Position numbers and translations under genes: made by a program. A model generated the notes under the pieces. That model was not told the origin of the DNA. It worked only from the letters and a program-made list of their open reading frames with translations, and ran no database searches. Below, piece by piece: positions 11,495-22,803 of a DNA stretch of 64,000 nt. Origin of the DNA: Siphonodentalium dalli (taxonomy: Eukaryota; Mollusca; Scaphopoda; Gadilida; Siphonodentaliidae); NCBI GenBank assembly GCA_032622095.1, contig CP136068.1, positions 111,243,546 through 111,307,545 on the forward strand, written 5' to 3'. Position 1 is the stretch's first letter, and every line of letters begins with the position of its first letter.

Positions 11495-12232
11495 TGGGAG
11501 GCCCTTTTCACATTTATTATTTATTTGCGCTTTAAAAGCGCAAATAGTTATGATTAAGCGTAAATCATTTTCGCTTAAGCGCAAATATGTGTCTATCAAT
11601 TTATTTGCGCTTAAGCGCAAATACCTAACACTCCCTTACATCCCTCTGAATCTGATGTGAATGATTGAGTCCATCTCATATTATATTATCATGGGCCCAT
11701 AGTAGTAGCCCCATACAGACTGGAAAGTTGAAGAAAAACAAATCCATATGCATATCCGGATCTCTGTCCCTGGTGTCCCAATAATTGGTGCCTCACTCCC
11801 AGAGCTCAAGTATATTTTATTAAAGGGACATCTCCTGCACAGATATATACCATTTCCATGGCCACAAAAGGGAATTAGGGGTTACTGGGGGTTTGCTTCC
11901 CTCGTATGGTGTACCGGTACTTATTGACTTGAAATAGGGGGAAACAGCATCCCTGTCCCCAATAATTTGTGTCTCCATCCCAGAGATATAGTATATTTTA
12001 TAAAAGAGACATATCCTGCACAGATCTATACCATTTCCATGGTCATATAACAGATCTTGGGGTTACTGGGGGATTGTTTCCCTCATATGGTGGGGCTATA
12101 TAAACTTTAGTGATGTGTTTAGGCCTGTGCCATTTAAAATTAATTCAGGGGGGATCAATGCATATTAATTTTTATTCGCGCTTAAGCGTAAATAAATAAT
12201 AAATTTGAAAAGGGCCTCCCATAATATTGGGG
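11495..12232. mobile_element. Inverted-repeat element with TTGCGCTTAAGCGCAA palindromes, copy 2
   Basis: This is a second copy about 870 bp downstream in the same orientation. Its ends are cleaner: TATGGGAGGCCCTTTTCACATTTATTATTTATTTGCGC on the left, and AATAATAAATTTGAAAAGGGCCTCCCATA on the right as near reverse complement. The interior matches copy 1 over several hundred bases with small differences. Confidence 0.7.
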
Positions 12233-12415
12233 GTGATGTTAAATCTTTCTTTTAGGGACTTGTGCCAATTTGTGGTGATTCATGATTTTGAGTGATGCCT
12301 GACATGCCTGGTGAAGTGGTACACATCGATAACTTTTAGTCGGTGTAGCCGACTATTCTACACCGACTATTCAAACAGAGCACAGTTAGTTGTTACCTTA
12401 TGATACCTTATGCTG

Positions 12416-13222
12416 TTAGTGGACGCTGGCTTCTGCCACTATGTCCACGTCTTCTATGTCTGGCTCTCCGAATTCACCAAATTCAGGCCCTGTATTTTTA
12501 AGTCTATCCAACGCCCGACTCGTCTGAGAACATGTCAACCCCAATTTGGCTTTGAAATCAAGTCTCACGTCCTGTTCCTTCCAATAATCGCCGAGTCGAT
12601 TTTTTAAATGGTTTAATGTATCGGCGTTGACTACCTCTTCTGTTAATTGGTTCCAGGGCTCCACAACTCTTTGACTAAAAGTGTGTTTTCTTGTGTCTCT
12701 GGGTGCCCCTTCTAGAAACAGCTTGAAGTTGTGGCCTCTGGTTTTGGATTCGGAGTTCCGTGTCAGTATATCTGCTACTTCCGGGTCGTATGTATTGAAA
12801 ATTTGTAACATTCTATCATATCTCCCGTGTCGTCTATATTGCAGGGTGGGAATCTTTAGTTTTTCAAGTCTGTCTTCATATGGTAAATGCTTTAAAGTAG
12901 GAACTAGTTTTGTTGCTCTGCGTTGGACTTTCTCAAGTTGGGTGATGTGTTTGATCAAATATGGTTTCCATGCTGGCTGCGAATACTCTAATCTTGGTCG
13001 AACCATCCCTTTATACAGCTTCGTCGTCATTTCTTCATCTAGATGTGTAAACGATCTTCTAATCATCCCCATCACTGATTGAGCACTCTGTGCTTTTTCA
13101 TTTATATGTTGTTCGAAATTTAAGTTTTTATCTTTGGTGATGCCTATGTCTTTCTCGCTGTCGACCTGCTTCAGTGTATCTGTTGTTCCATCAACTCCCT
13201 TCAATATATAATTTGGGGTATA
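12416..13222 (-). pseudogene. Longest intact part of the RT pseudogene
   Basis: This open frame of about 260 codons is the C-terminal third of the reverse transcriptase protein described for 12413-14760. It includes the LEYSQPAWKP and QLEKVQRRATKL landmarks shared by Jockey, CR1 and RTE-like proteins. Its apparent Met is only the first one after the TGA at 13223-13225, not a real start. Confidence 0.8.
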
Positions 13223-13347
13223 TCATTCTTTTCCAATGTTCATCATTACACATTTCTCAGGATGGAAACGAAGAAGCCATTTATCAGACCATTTTTGTAG
13301 TTCATTAAAATCTTGTTGTAGAGTTTCCATGTCATCTGGTGCTGTTA

Positions 13348-14294
13348 CGTGCGCTCGCGAAACACTATGGCGATCAGACAGATTCGTAGGTACGTACGTT
13401 GGTGTCACCCTACTCCGTTTCACTCCATGACGTCACCAAAAACGACGTAAAACCTCGTGGCGTTCTGACATATTTACTGTGCCGCGTTTTTGCTATGTTT
13501 ATTTTATGTGTTGTTTTCGATTATTTGTTTGTCGCCGATATCGCCATTTGTCGGAATTCCCTGTATCTATATTTAAAACTGGCATGTTCGTAGTGAGCCT
13601 CGATTTCGATTTTTTCTCCAGGTCAAAATACGTCAGAGTTATGACAAAAATAGATCGACCTACATTTTCTCCATCAGAACTCTACGTCAAAGAGTCTATA
13701 GACTCCTTCGGGACCTACATAGACTCCTTCATTTGGGTGTTTTTACTTATAATTGGGAAGTTTTATCATTTTTGGTTCGTGCGAAGACCTCTTTTTATCG
13801 TGCGGGAAAAGAGAGACATTCAAAACGCGATTTCGTAATTCGACGCAATAGGCTGAATAGCCTAATCTTCAGCCGAGTTCCGGGTCAAATACGACGAATG
13901 ACGTAACACAAAACAAAACGCATTTGTTTACACAAACACCGTTTGAAGAGTTTATTATTACATAAAATGATCGTTATTGATTAATTATTTCTTATAATTG
14001 CTCCTTTGGTCAACTTTGACTATCGGAAAATGAAAATGAAAATATGCCGCTGAAAAAAATGTAATCGATATTAAAGTCTCACCCTTTCGGCAACATGGAA
14101 TTGGTTTTAATTACTTAAATGATTAATATAGTAATTTGCCTTTTATCTGTGATGAAATGAGAAATGGTAATTGTCTTTTTTTTGCTAACATTAAATTAAA
14201 TTAAATAAATTAAGTAAAATACAGTGAAATTATTTTTTAAATTATTGTTTATTACATTTTTGCGCACGTTGACATCTCTCTGAGTGCATTCTAG
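13348..14294. mobile_element. 947-bp mobile element, copy B
   Basis: This is almost identical to 1827-2764; the main difference is an extra 8 bp (TACGTACG-like) near 13390. It is flanked by TTA at 13345-13347 and 14295-14297. Removing the element plus one TTA leaves the reverse transcriptase reading frame continuous across the join. This shows it is a real insertion and fixes its edges to within a base or two. Confidence 0.8.
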
Positions 14295-14760
14295 TTATCT
14301 CTCTGAATATTTTGGTATTGTCAGCGTACATCATGACATCAGATTTTGTTGATCTTGGCAAGTTAATTATATAGATGACAAATAGGAGGGGTTCAAGTAC
14401 CTCTCCCTGTGGAATCCCACTGATGACATCATACTGATTCATAGAATTTCGATTTCTCCCCATTAACAACTGCCCTTTGACACAGGCTTTGTCTTCTTCC
14501 ACTCAGAAAATCCTTAATCCACCCTAATATGTTGCCTGTGATTCCATATGCTTCTGTTTTGCCTATCAATCGACGATGTGAGTCAAACGCCTTTATGAAG
14601 TCCATGTATATTACATATGTTGGTTGATTATTTTCTATAGACTTTGTCCATCCTTCAAGTTATATTGTATTTAATAAATGTAATGTCGTTGAGCGCCCTT
14701 TTATGTATCCGAATTGATTTTTGCTGAATAATTTATTATTGCTCATATGGTCCATGAAAC

Positions 14761-14853
14761 TGGACATAAAGTCCCAAAAAATAAGGGTTTAATCGAGTTT
14801 ATAAATCGGTATCCCAATATAAATAAACCCTTATTTTTGGGACTTTATGTCCA
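14761..14853. repeat. Hairpin with 29-bp arms
   Basis: The arms 14761-14790 and 14825-14853 are reverse complements except for one A in a homopolymer (TGGACATAAAGTCCC core). The loop is about 34 bp. It directly borders the end of the reverse transcriptase pseudogene and is probably a tiny foldback element. Confidence 0.7.
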
Positions 14854-15641
14854 CTAACTTTGGTAGAAGTCTGAACACATACATTGCAGTCTATAATGCA
14901 GAAGTTGTGTTTCTTGCGATTCACGCATCATTTCTCCTAATATATACTACTATTATTCCTACAACATTATTAAAAACTAAAGTAAACAGCATAAATTTAT
15001 CGAGCTTCGCGGTATAAATATTGGATTTACAAGGACAAGGTCAGATAAACCAATGGTATCTCTAAGTTACCTACTGGTTATTTCCATAGACTAAAAATAG
15101 GACAATTTGTACCCGGGTACGAAAATATAGTATTACCTCTGTCTATGACGATCTACGCCAACCAGGTCTTGACGCTGTCATAGAATCCACCGAGAATTAA
15201 CTTGCGTTATATACATGTAGCACGGTCGTATCCGTAAGCTTGTTCCAAGTGGGGATTGTCCTTAAGAAATATGAATTTCTCGATACACTGTAGACTTTGT
15301 CTCGATTATGTCGAAGCAGGTAGGCCTATACTGTTATTTTGTTGGAATTTCTGTACAATTTTGGTGACTTGCTCACCTTTAAACTTTCGCGATGGTATGA
15401 TGCGCCGTTAATTCTGTTTTGCTTTTCCCCTTCTGATCAGTTTCTATATCCCCTAATTTGCAGAAGATAAAATGCATCATCGAGATGACATCACATCAAC
15501 TTCAACGGGGGTACTTAAATCTGATTCTAGTTCCCACATCGCAATTGAGACCTAAGGAGAATGACGTCCCCCAAACGGGGGATTTAGTGATGCTAACCCG
15601 CCAACGGTCCCATTCATTTTGAAACAGCAAAACTGCCACCA
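14854..15641. other. Spacer, nothing firm
   Basis: No gene is recognised. At about 15540-15610 the words GACGTCCCCC, GGGGGATTTAGTGATGCTAACCCGC resemble the unit of the palindrome at 51137-51361. Confidence 0.4.
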
Positions 15642-16033
15642 TTAAAGGTACTCAATCCGATTAAGCACCCCTAATTTACTATTTCTTTGGCTTCATGGGT
15701 AAAACATATTTGATTCGAGTCGAGGAACCCATACATCAAAGCTCAGAGGGATCATATATTACTATTATACTATTATACACTTATTCAAACGGACGAAGAT
15801 GCATGGATAACTCTAAAATGAAGTGGTAATAATAACGCAATTTTGACCGAGACCATCCTTTTGACGGCGTGTTTATGGGCCACAAACAATAGAAATAACA
15901 AAACTTAAAAAATTTATATCTGATCACTCTGAGCGTTGATGTGTAGGTTCCTCGACTCGAATCAAATATTTTTTACCCCCGAAGCCAAAGAAATAGTAAT
16001 TTATGAGGGTCTGATAGGCTTGAGTACCTTTAA
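15642..16033. mobile_element. Foldback element, TTAAAGGTACTCAATCCGA family
   Basis: The left end (TTAAAGGTACTCAATCCGATT, then TTTGATTCGAGTCGAGGAACCCA) is mirrored by the right end (TCCTCGACTCGAATCAAATAT, then GGCTTGAGTACCTTTAA). The terminal inverted repeats are about 150 bp in a 392-bp element. Related copies lie at 45059-45482 and 62653-63080. The 125-codon frame starting at 15936 runs out of the element and looks spurious. Confidence 0.75.
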
Positions 16034-16610
16034 TATACGTTTTCTATACCAAAATATTTTGGATCGTGCCAATGAGCCAAGTAATAGGATGAAATTGCCA
16101 GATATCGACTTTCTAAAGGCGAAGTTCCGGCAGCTCTTGCAGTTTTGTCAGGCTAGCGAGAAATCCAATGATCGTCTCATGCAGATAAATAGCTTCATGT
16201 TTTTTTTACCAAAATTATGGTACTTTGTACTCGTTTTCAACTTTAAATTGATGGATACTTTTTTGGATTTTTGTTACTCCGGTTCCATACCAATATATCA
16301 TATCATATCATAGCATATCAAATCACATATTTATTGTATAGCGCACATATCGCAGAGGTTTCAATGCGCTAGACAACATTAAAATAAATTCACAAATTTA
16401 CAGTTCATACATGCGATAAATATGTAGCCCGCGTTGAGAGCTGGTTCATTATAGTTCCACACCCAGATGTTCAGAATAATATTCCGTGAATAAATTCGTT
16501 TTCAAAAGACCTTTGAATTTATCATATTCAGCACAGTTGCGGACAATCAGGGTATATATAGCGCATTGTATAGAGTCCGCCCGGCTATGGAAAACGATAT
16601 GTCACCGAAA
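16034..16610. other. Spacer with ATATC microsatellite
   Basis: A short (ATATC)n-like run lies at about 16290-16325. It is followed by TTTATTGTATAGCGCACATATCGC, reminiscent of TATAGCGC-type dispersed repeats of marine animals. No gene is seen. Confidence 0.35.
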
Positions 16611-16702
16611 CTACTATCAATAGTAAGAGATATCGATTTTGAATGATTTTCCACGAAAAACATGGTCGCTATCTTGTATTTATCTCTTACTATTGATAGT
16701 AG
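16611..16702. repeat. Hairpin with 22-bp perfect arms
   Basis: CTACTATCAATAGTAAGAGATA at 16611-16632 is exactly complemented at 16681-16702, with a 48-bp loop. Confidence 0.7.
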
Positions 16703-16739
16703 ATTCTATGGACGGCGATTGCAACTATTTTATTTCAAC

Positions 16740-17150
16740 TTGACGAAGACCTGTTTGAGCTAGTTCCATGTGTCGGCGTCCATCGTCCGTACGTGAGTCT
16801 ATCCGTCAGCAATTCCCTTCTATATGCCACATCCCTCATCTGATCGTCACAAAACTCTATATGTGGATATTCTGTGTGGACTATATTATGGGAACCATTG
16901 AAATTCTTTAAAAACATAGCTGCCAGCAGTCATCTTGGATTTCACATTTGAATTAATCGGCACACCATGCAGCCCAATACTAAATCCTTGGCACCCACCA
17001 TAGACCACACCCCTCACCCGATCTTCACCAAACCCCATATGGATCTTCAGGTTGACGACTAAATGGGAGCATTGCTTTTTGTCAGGATTTCGTTAAACCA
17101 TATGGCCGCCAGCGGCGATCTTGGATTTTACTCTTTGTATTACTAAATCC
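16740..17150 (+). repeat. Degenerate copy of the satellite element
   Basis: GTCCATCGTCCGTACGTGAG resembles the left border of the array at 9.17 kb. Decayed satellite motifs follow (GCCAGCAGTCATCTTGGATTT, TATGGCCGCCAGCGGCGATCTTGG). Confidence 0.55.
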
Positions 17151-17559
17151 TTCGGTACAACCTACATGTACATGTACAAGCGATATCTCTCAACCTATAA
17201 AGAAGAATGTCGAGCCTGTCAGAAGGGCGGCACTATAGGTACATTGGACCGAGCGGAGCTCGTCCTTATACCCTGTCTTGTCGTCAGTGGATTAGGTGGG
17301 CGAGGTTGCATGGGTTGAAGATCGCTGTTTCTGTCTTGATATATGTGCCAGAGACCTTAACAGACTAGGACCATGAAGAAAAGCCAGAGTGCTCTTTGTT
17401 TTAAGCCATTTTATCATTGCCATTTGCCACCTGACACAGTGCCATTTCTACATTGTCATGGACTATGTCTTCGCCTTATTGTTTGTTTTTATGATGTTTT
17501 AGCCGCAGATAATCTTTTTGCTCCGTATACGCTCCCTCGTGATGTCATTACCGTCCACT

Positions 17560-17980
17560 CATCGTATTATTGTACATTCCGCCAGGTAGCGCTCTCTGGT
17601 GGGTTCCACTTTCGGAGTGGTAAGCAGATGGTGCGAGACGGCGCTTCCACGGCCATCCTCATTGCCGAGTTTTGGAAGACCTGTAGCATCTTGCGGAGCG
17701 ATCTGGTGCCAGGTTGGTATTGAAAGCTGGATGCTCCCTGATTGGTCTTGTTGACTCTAAGTAATATGGAACTGCTAGCCCCCGGGAAGTTCCTCTCAGC
17801 CGTCTGAGTAGACCTATTTGGCCTGTAGTTACCCGGCTGTTTTGGTTTTTTTTTTGGTATCATGATACTGATTGCCTCTTGTCCGACTATAGGAAAGTAC
17901 AGAATCCTCAAATATGCGCTATGTATTTTGCTCAGATAAGAGTTCGATGAGTACGCTGTTTTGGATTCCATCATGGCCGG
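17560..17980 (-). pseudogene. Decayed non-LTR RT fragment
   Basis: The minus-strand frame begins with a piece resembling the start of a reverse transcriptase domain (YFPIVGQEAISIMIPKKKPK, then PGNYRP). It ends with the far C-terminal landmark (LQVFQNSAMRMAVEAPSRT). The whole catalytic core between them is gone, so an internal deletion has joined the two ends. It is in the Jockey-like group by resemblance and is not a functional gene. Confidence 0.6.
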
Positions 17981-18763
17981 CGGCAGGTCCAGACATACAC
18001 TTTCATCTGAAGTTATTTATCTGACAAGATCGTTGTCTAGGGGGAGTCGCATATATAATACGAGAATGCATATATTGTCCAGATTAATGGAAAATAATTC
18101 ATCGAAAATACATTTCCTGGCGACAGAAGTTCCAGCTGACTGGTTTCCCCTGACTCATAATTATTACTTTACACCCTCAAATCTATACAAACAGTTCAGA
18201 GAAGTGAACACCTTCATTACATGTATTTGTGGACCTATTGCGATCATAATGTAACAGAAAGGAGCATAATTTCAGGCTTTACTTGTCGAGTCACGTCGAT
18301 TGGAAAATTAAGAACAAAACAGCCAAACACTGAGGTTGCATACTAGGTATAATATATCTGAAGTGTGATGTAATGTAATATGCATCGTAACTCGCCAATT
18401 CAAGCACATTTTTTAAGAGTTGAAATTACGCAAACAGTATTTAATTTGACAAACTTTCCATAGTTTAGTGCACGTAGAGTTACACCCCATGCACTACTTC
18501 GCGATATGGTAAGCCGTATATTTGATAATACTTTCCCTTATTTTCGCAAATTTCTGACTCCAATTAAGCATATTTCGCGTTTCTTGATTCTTTTTGATGT
18601 TTGGTATGTTATTAATAATGAGTTTATAAATCAATCTGTGCAAAAAAAGTTCATGTTGCAATTAGTTAGAGGTAAAATCATATAAATGCTCTGGACTATT
18701 GACCCGTTTGATACTAAATGTATTCTCCCAGTCAGTTCAAAAGTGTACATAGGAATAGCCTAT
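17981..18763. other. Spacer, nothing recognised
   Basis: No coding or repeat signal that I can support. Confidence 0.4.
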
Positions 18764-19205
18764 TATTGATATGCAGGGATGTACAGGTAATATAAGCAGA
18801 GGACAGATCAATAAAATATTGAGGGAAATGTTCAGATAATAAGTCAACAAACGATTCTCACAGTCAGTTGAATGTTGCACTTATTATCTGAACATTTCCA
18901 ATATGATAACATCTCGTTCGTGATGCTTTGATGCTTGTATATAAAGGGCTAATTTCACTAGAAGCACCGAACATGGTCTTTATTGATTTGCAGGGATATA
19001 CAGATAATATAAGCAGACGACAGATAAATAAAAAATATTGAGGGAAATGTTCAGATAATAAGTCAACAAACGATTATCACAGTCAGTTGAATGTTGCACT
19101 TATTATCTGAACATTTCCTATGTGATAAAATCTCGTTGATGATGCTTTGGTACATGTATATAAAGGGCTAACTTCACTAGAAGCACCGCACATGGTGTAT
19201 GCTCC
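18764..19205. repeat. Tandem duplication (about 217 bp) with hairpins
   Basis: Two copies run head to tail from TATTGATATGCAGGGATGT to AGAAGCACCG. Each carries a hairpin with 21-bp arms (GGAAATGTTCAGATAATAAGT and complement) at 18824-18899 and 19043-19118. The copies differ at scattered bases. Confidence 0.75.
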
Positions 19206-19757
19206 CTATCCGGTGACTACACACGATTCTTCCAACACGGTGAAGCCTGTCGTCAATGTTGTTCCTGATACGATTCAACGTAAACATAAAGTTATTTTGT
19301 GACAATACAATACAAATCCGCTTGACCACACGCATCCAGGTTCTGGCTAAAATATTTATCTACTTTTAACGAATTTAATTTAATTACAAAGAAATAAGAT
19401 AAATAGAACTATCAGGTTATCATTTGGTCGCAACAAATAATATAATCAATAACTTCTAAGTAAAAACGGACAGAAATGATCGGGACATTGAAATGGAGCA
19501 CAACTCTGCCGTTGTGCATCAGTAATTGTAAATTGTTTATTTACCAATAACCACATCCAATAACCATCAGCCCGCCTGACTCTTCTACATCATTCCACCT
19601 CATGCCATTTCTAAACATCTTTTGTATCGAGTCACACATCAGTGACACCAATTGTGTGTTTGTTTTAACAGCCCTGTATTTGATATGTTTAATTTTGTCC
19701 GTCCTTTCTTTCTTTCCCTTTACCTGCTCTTTTATTTTTGTTCGTTTATCACCATCC
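19206..19757. other. Spacer left of the Gypsy element
   Basis: A minus-strand open frame of 85 codons crosses from here into the LTR. It is basic, with no recognised domain, and probably chance. Confidence 0.35.
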
Positions 19758-19761
19758 CTCA
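19758..19761. repeat. Target-site duplication CTCA (left)
   Basis: CTCA directly precedes the TG of the LTR and is repeated at 30463-30466 directly after the CA of the other LTR. The length is typical of Ty3/Gypsy integrases. Confidence 0.85.
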
Positions 19762-20911
19762 TGTGGTAGAGCACAGGGGTGGGTCTTAAGAGAACCATGT
19801 CGCTATCACAAACATTTGTAGGGCTCTGAGTCTAAACATCTGGCAGGGTCTATAGAAAGCTGAGCCTACCTTTAAAAGTCTTCATCACGCATTTATTGGA
19901 TACTCATCATCATGCAATACTAAACGGAACACAATCCAAACATCACAAGACAGGGATGACATCACACACATCTACAGACAGCTAGACATCCAACAACATC
20001 AAACATCAGACATCAGACATCAAGATGAGAGATCCAGATGACCAACGAAATAACCAACAGGAGTTACAGGACCCTGGCGAACAAATACATAGGTTGTAGT
20101 TGCTGCCGAATAAATATCCAGTATGGATATTAATAAATATGTGAAATGTGATTGTGTCAAAAACCAACTTCCCTATTGTCGATATAAACAACTATTTGAC
20201 ACAATCCTAACTGTGACGAAGAGTTAGAAATAAAACCTATATTGCTGGCATAAAAGGGATATTATGAATGCAGCGTGCGATTTCCTAAATCCTACATTAT
20301 GGGGCAAATATGTTTATGCAAATGTGACAACACTAAAGTTTCAAAACCGAAGACAATATTATTAAAATACAAGCTATAATAACGGGTGACAACATATAAC
20401 AAATATTACATACCATCCTTTGGAAAGCATAGGTCAGATGTCATAACGTAGTATTACTTCTTAAACTTATTAACATTCTTCGAGCATGAAGAAATTAGGA
20501 TAACACTGAGAGTGTTATACGATATTGCGATGCGTACACCTTGGTGACGAAATACGGACTGAGAAAGCGCGGTAAATAAGCTTACCTGTGATTGGTTAAA
20601 ACACCTTAGTATCAGAGAGTTAGATCTCAGATTGGGCGGTAAATAAAAGGTAGAGAATAGAGTGGATGAGATATTGGGCGAAAGTAGAAATAGGAAATAG
20701 CAAAATACAGATCAGCATCGAGACTAGGAAACGGGGAATGTGCAGAACGGAATAGCGCGAAATGGAATGAACCAAGTACGCGGAATGAAATGATTACAAT
20801 GCGGCTATAAAATGTATATTAGTGAGTTAGGTTTAATAACTTAGTTAGTATACATGTGTAGCATGTAATAAAGGCATATACTGATTTGGTATATAAAATA
20901 GCACGGCCACA
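19762..20911 (-). repeat. 3' LTR
   Basis: This is the downstream LTR with respect to pol. Read on the minus strand it begins TGTGGCCGTGC and ends CTCTACCACA. A polyadenylation-like AATAAA lies on the minus strand at 19892-19897, about 130 bp from its end. It is the same length as the other LTR with about nine substitutions. Confidence 0.92.
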
Positions 20912-20922
20912 CTCTCCCCTCT
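20912..20922 (-). promoter_or_regulatory. Polypurine tract
   Basis: On the minus strand, AGAGGGGAGAG abuts the TG of the 3' LTR. This is the expected position and composition of the plus-strand DNA primer of an LTR retrotransposon. Confidence 0.85.
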
Positions 20923-21608
20923 GTTGACAAAATGACTCCCTAGTCATTTAAACCAATACTGAAAGGAAATGTCGCAAATAGACATGACTTTCAAACTCTG
21001 CAACTGATAATGGAAAATTATCATCTATAACATTCTCATACACAGAGATAACCTTGACACCGACCTATCTTCAGAACTGAAATCAAATATCAGCATTATA
21101 TAACTGCACTTAATCAACAGTTACTGAACTGACTCTTCACTATCTGGCGTAGACAGTAAACAACATGAATATATCACACAATACCGCTGAAATGGAATCA
21201 CCACTGATTCACACTGGCTGGTCTATCTGAGAACTTCAATCATGAATACACAACAATCAACACAAATATGTTAAAATCATAATCATATATAGAAAGGAAC
21301 ACTTTATCACCTCACAGAGTATATAACAAAAAAAAATAGAATTCCTTGAAAACTGGTACCTCATATGAGTCGTAGCTCTACACTGGATCGTCAGCTGGAA
21401 TAAGTGGAAATATCTCTGATCGTACGAAGATGATAAGTGATACCTAACAATACATAATATCAATACATAATTTATAAAAGAATCAATTTTAAAAACAACT
21501 TACACAACAGGACAATGCCTATGTCCAATGTATACACACATCATTGAAACTGACATATCAGTAATATGGAATCACTGAATATAAGTGAGTGAACTGAAAA
21601 TGAAAATC
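20923..21608 (-). other. Non-coding 3' region of the Gypsy element
   Basis: About 690 bp between the end of pol and the polypurine tract hold no long minus-strand frame. No envelope-like gene with signal peptide and membrane anchor is present. Confidence 0.6.
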
Positions 21609-22217
21609 TTATTCATCCAAGATAGTCTTCATAATGGACTGAACAACATCTGGAGCTACCTTGGTGCAAATCTGATTTTCCATTAGCTTACGCAAAAGCT
21701 GATTCTTATATTCATCTTTTCCACCTGAAATGGGCTGAATATTATTTGAAATATAATCACCCATCCATGATGTAGGTTTCTTTGCTCTGCAAGATTTTCT
21801 AGGTACTGGTTTTGGTATGGACTCTGAAAGAGAAATTATTTCTCTATCTCCACTCTGACTACTACTCGAGGCACCATCATCACCTGAAACATTCGCTTTC
21901 GCACCATCAACATTACCATCAACAACAACAGTATCTTCTGCAATAGGTGCTAAAGGTACACAGACAATATCAACAACTTCATCATCATTATTCTCATCAG
22001 CCTCATCATTGCTATCACCTGTGGAACGAAGTTCAAGTTGACCTGTCGAATCCTGTGTAGCTGAAATATCAACATTACTGTCATCACCGACATCAGTTCT
22101 AACTTCCCTGAACTCATCTATTTGAGTGCGGTCGTCACCACAGGAAGAAGAAATACCACCAGCTTCCAATCTCGCAGGAAAGTCGTCACCCCGACGAGAT
22201 GGAGCTGAACTGTCCAC
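21609..22217 (-). pseudogene. Gypsy pol, C-terminal tail
   Basis: This frame of about 200 codons is acidic and Ser/Asp-rich. It ends with a basic PRKSCRAKKPTSWMGDY block, like the tails that follow the integrase in many Gypsy elements. The nominal start is a GTG, and the frame is open further upstream to about 22260, overlapping the previous frame. This suggests a one-base shift in that overlap rather than a separate gene. No known domain is seen in the acidic part. Confidence 0.65.
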
Positions 22218-22221
22218 TGCA

Positions 22222-22803
22222 TTAGGAGCAGATTTTATACATGCAACGCCCTGTGGAACAAAAACAAATCACCGATTCTTCATCTGAACCATCTATATGG
22301 TCTGAACCATTAATATGGTTATCACAAACTTCATCACGTGAAGTAACACTACCAGTACCTGAAATACGACGTTTCCGCACCTTAGGTTCTGGTGGCCGTA
22401 CAGGTGGGATAAGAGGATCTACAATTGGGGCATCAGCATCTCTCTGTTCAAGAGGAGATTTAAGGGCTGTGTCGTCATCTGGAAAGTCAAGGGGTAAAGA
22501 ACCAATAGGCAACAAGTGGTTCCTATGTAAAGTTCTTTGCTTTCCACTGTCATCTTCTAAATTAAAAACAGGAATGTCAGAATTAGGTTGAGATTTAACA
22601 GTATAAACTTCAGAATCATATTTATCTGCCAATTTATGTCTGCCTTCGAAAGCTAATGTCTTTACTAAGACTCTGTCACCTACATGTACAGTTGCACCAC
22701 GAAGCTTTCGATTATAATATTTGGCATTTCCACTCTGAGCAACAGACATAGATTTGGATGCTAATCTGTAAGAATCAGAAAGTCTTTGTCTAAGGTCTGA
22801 AAC
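22222..22803 (-). pseudogene. Gypsy integrase C-terminal (GPY/F-like) part
   Basis: This follows directly, in the same frame, after the TAA at 22804-22806. It contains the stretch typically found after the integrase core: a Tyr-Arg-Leu-Ala helix, YYNRKLRGATVHVGDRVLVK, and a small beta barrel ending in LHRNHLLPIG. This module is thought to help integrase bind DNA or chromatin. It then runs into a Pro/Asp-rich linker and a stop at 22222, just where the next frame takes over. Confidence 0.8.

Larger units (their letters stand above)
12413..14760 (-). pseudogene. Non-LTR retrotransposon reverse transcriptase, interrupted
   Basis: Reading the minus strand from 14760, a decayed Jockey/CR1-like reverse transcriptase begins with a QFGYIKGRST-like block, then a YVIYMDFIKAFDS block (motif A with its Asp) and an SGIPQG block. 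The catalytic box follows as YADN instead of YADD. The frame is then split by the element at 13348-14294. It resumes at about 13345 with thumb/connection sequence (WSDKWLLRFHPEKC) and the usual tail (RPRLEYSQPAWKP, LEKVQRRATKLVP) to 12416. A TGA at 13223-13225 interrupts the second half in frame, and at least one shift or stop occurs upstream of 14502. Endonuclease and ORF1 are absent. This is a dead 5'-truncated copy. Confidence 0.85.

Noticed and set aside
15936-16313. 125-codon plus-strand protein
   Set aside because: It begins in the right arm of a foldback element and shows no domain. Its first third reads the inverted repeat.
20923-21608. Envelope gene that would make the Gypsy element a retrovirus
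   Set aside because: No frame with signal peptide, cleavage site and membrane anchor exists between pol and the polypurine tract.
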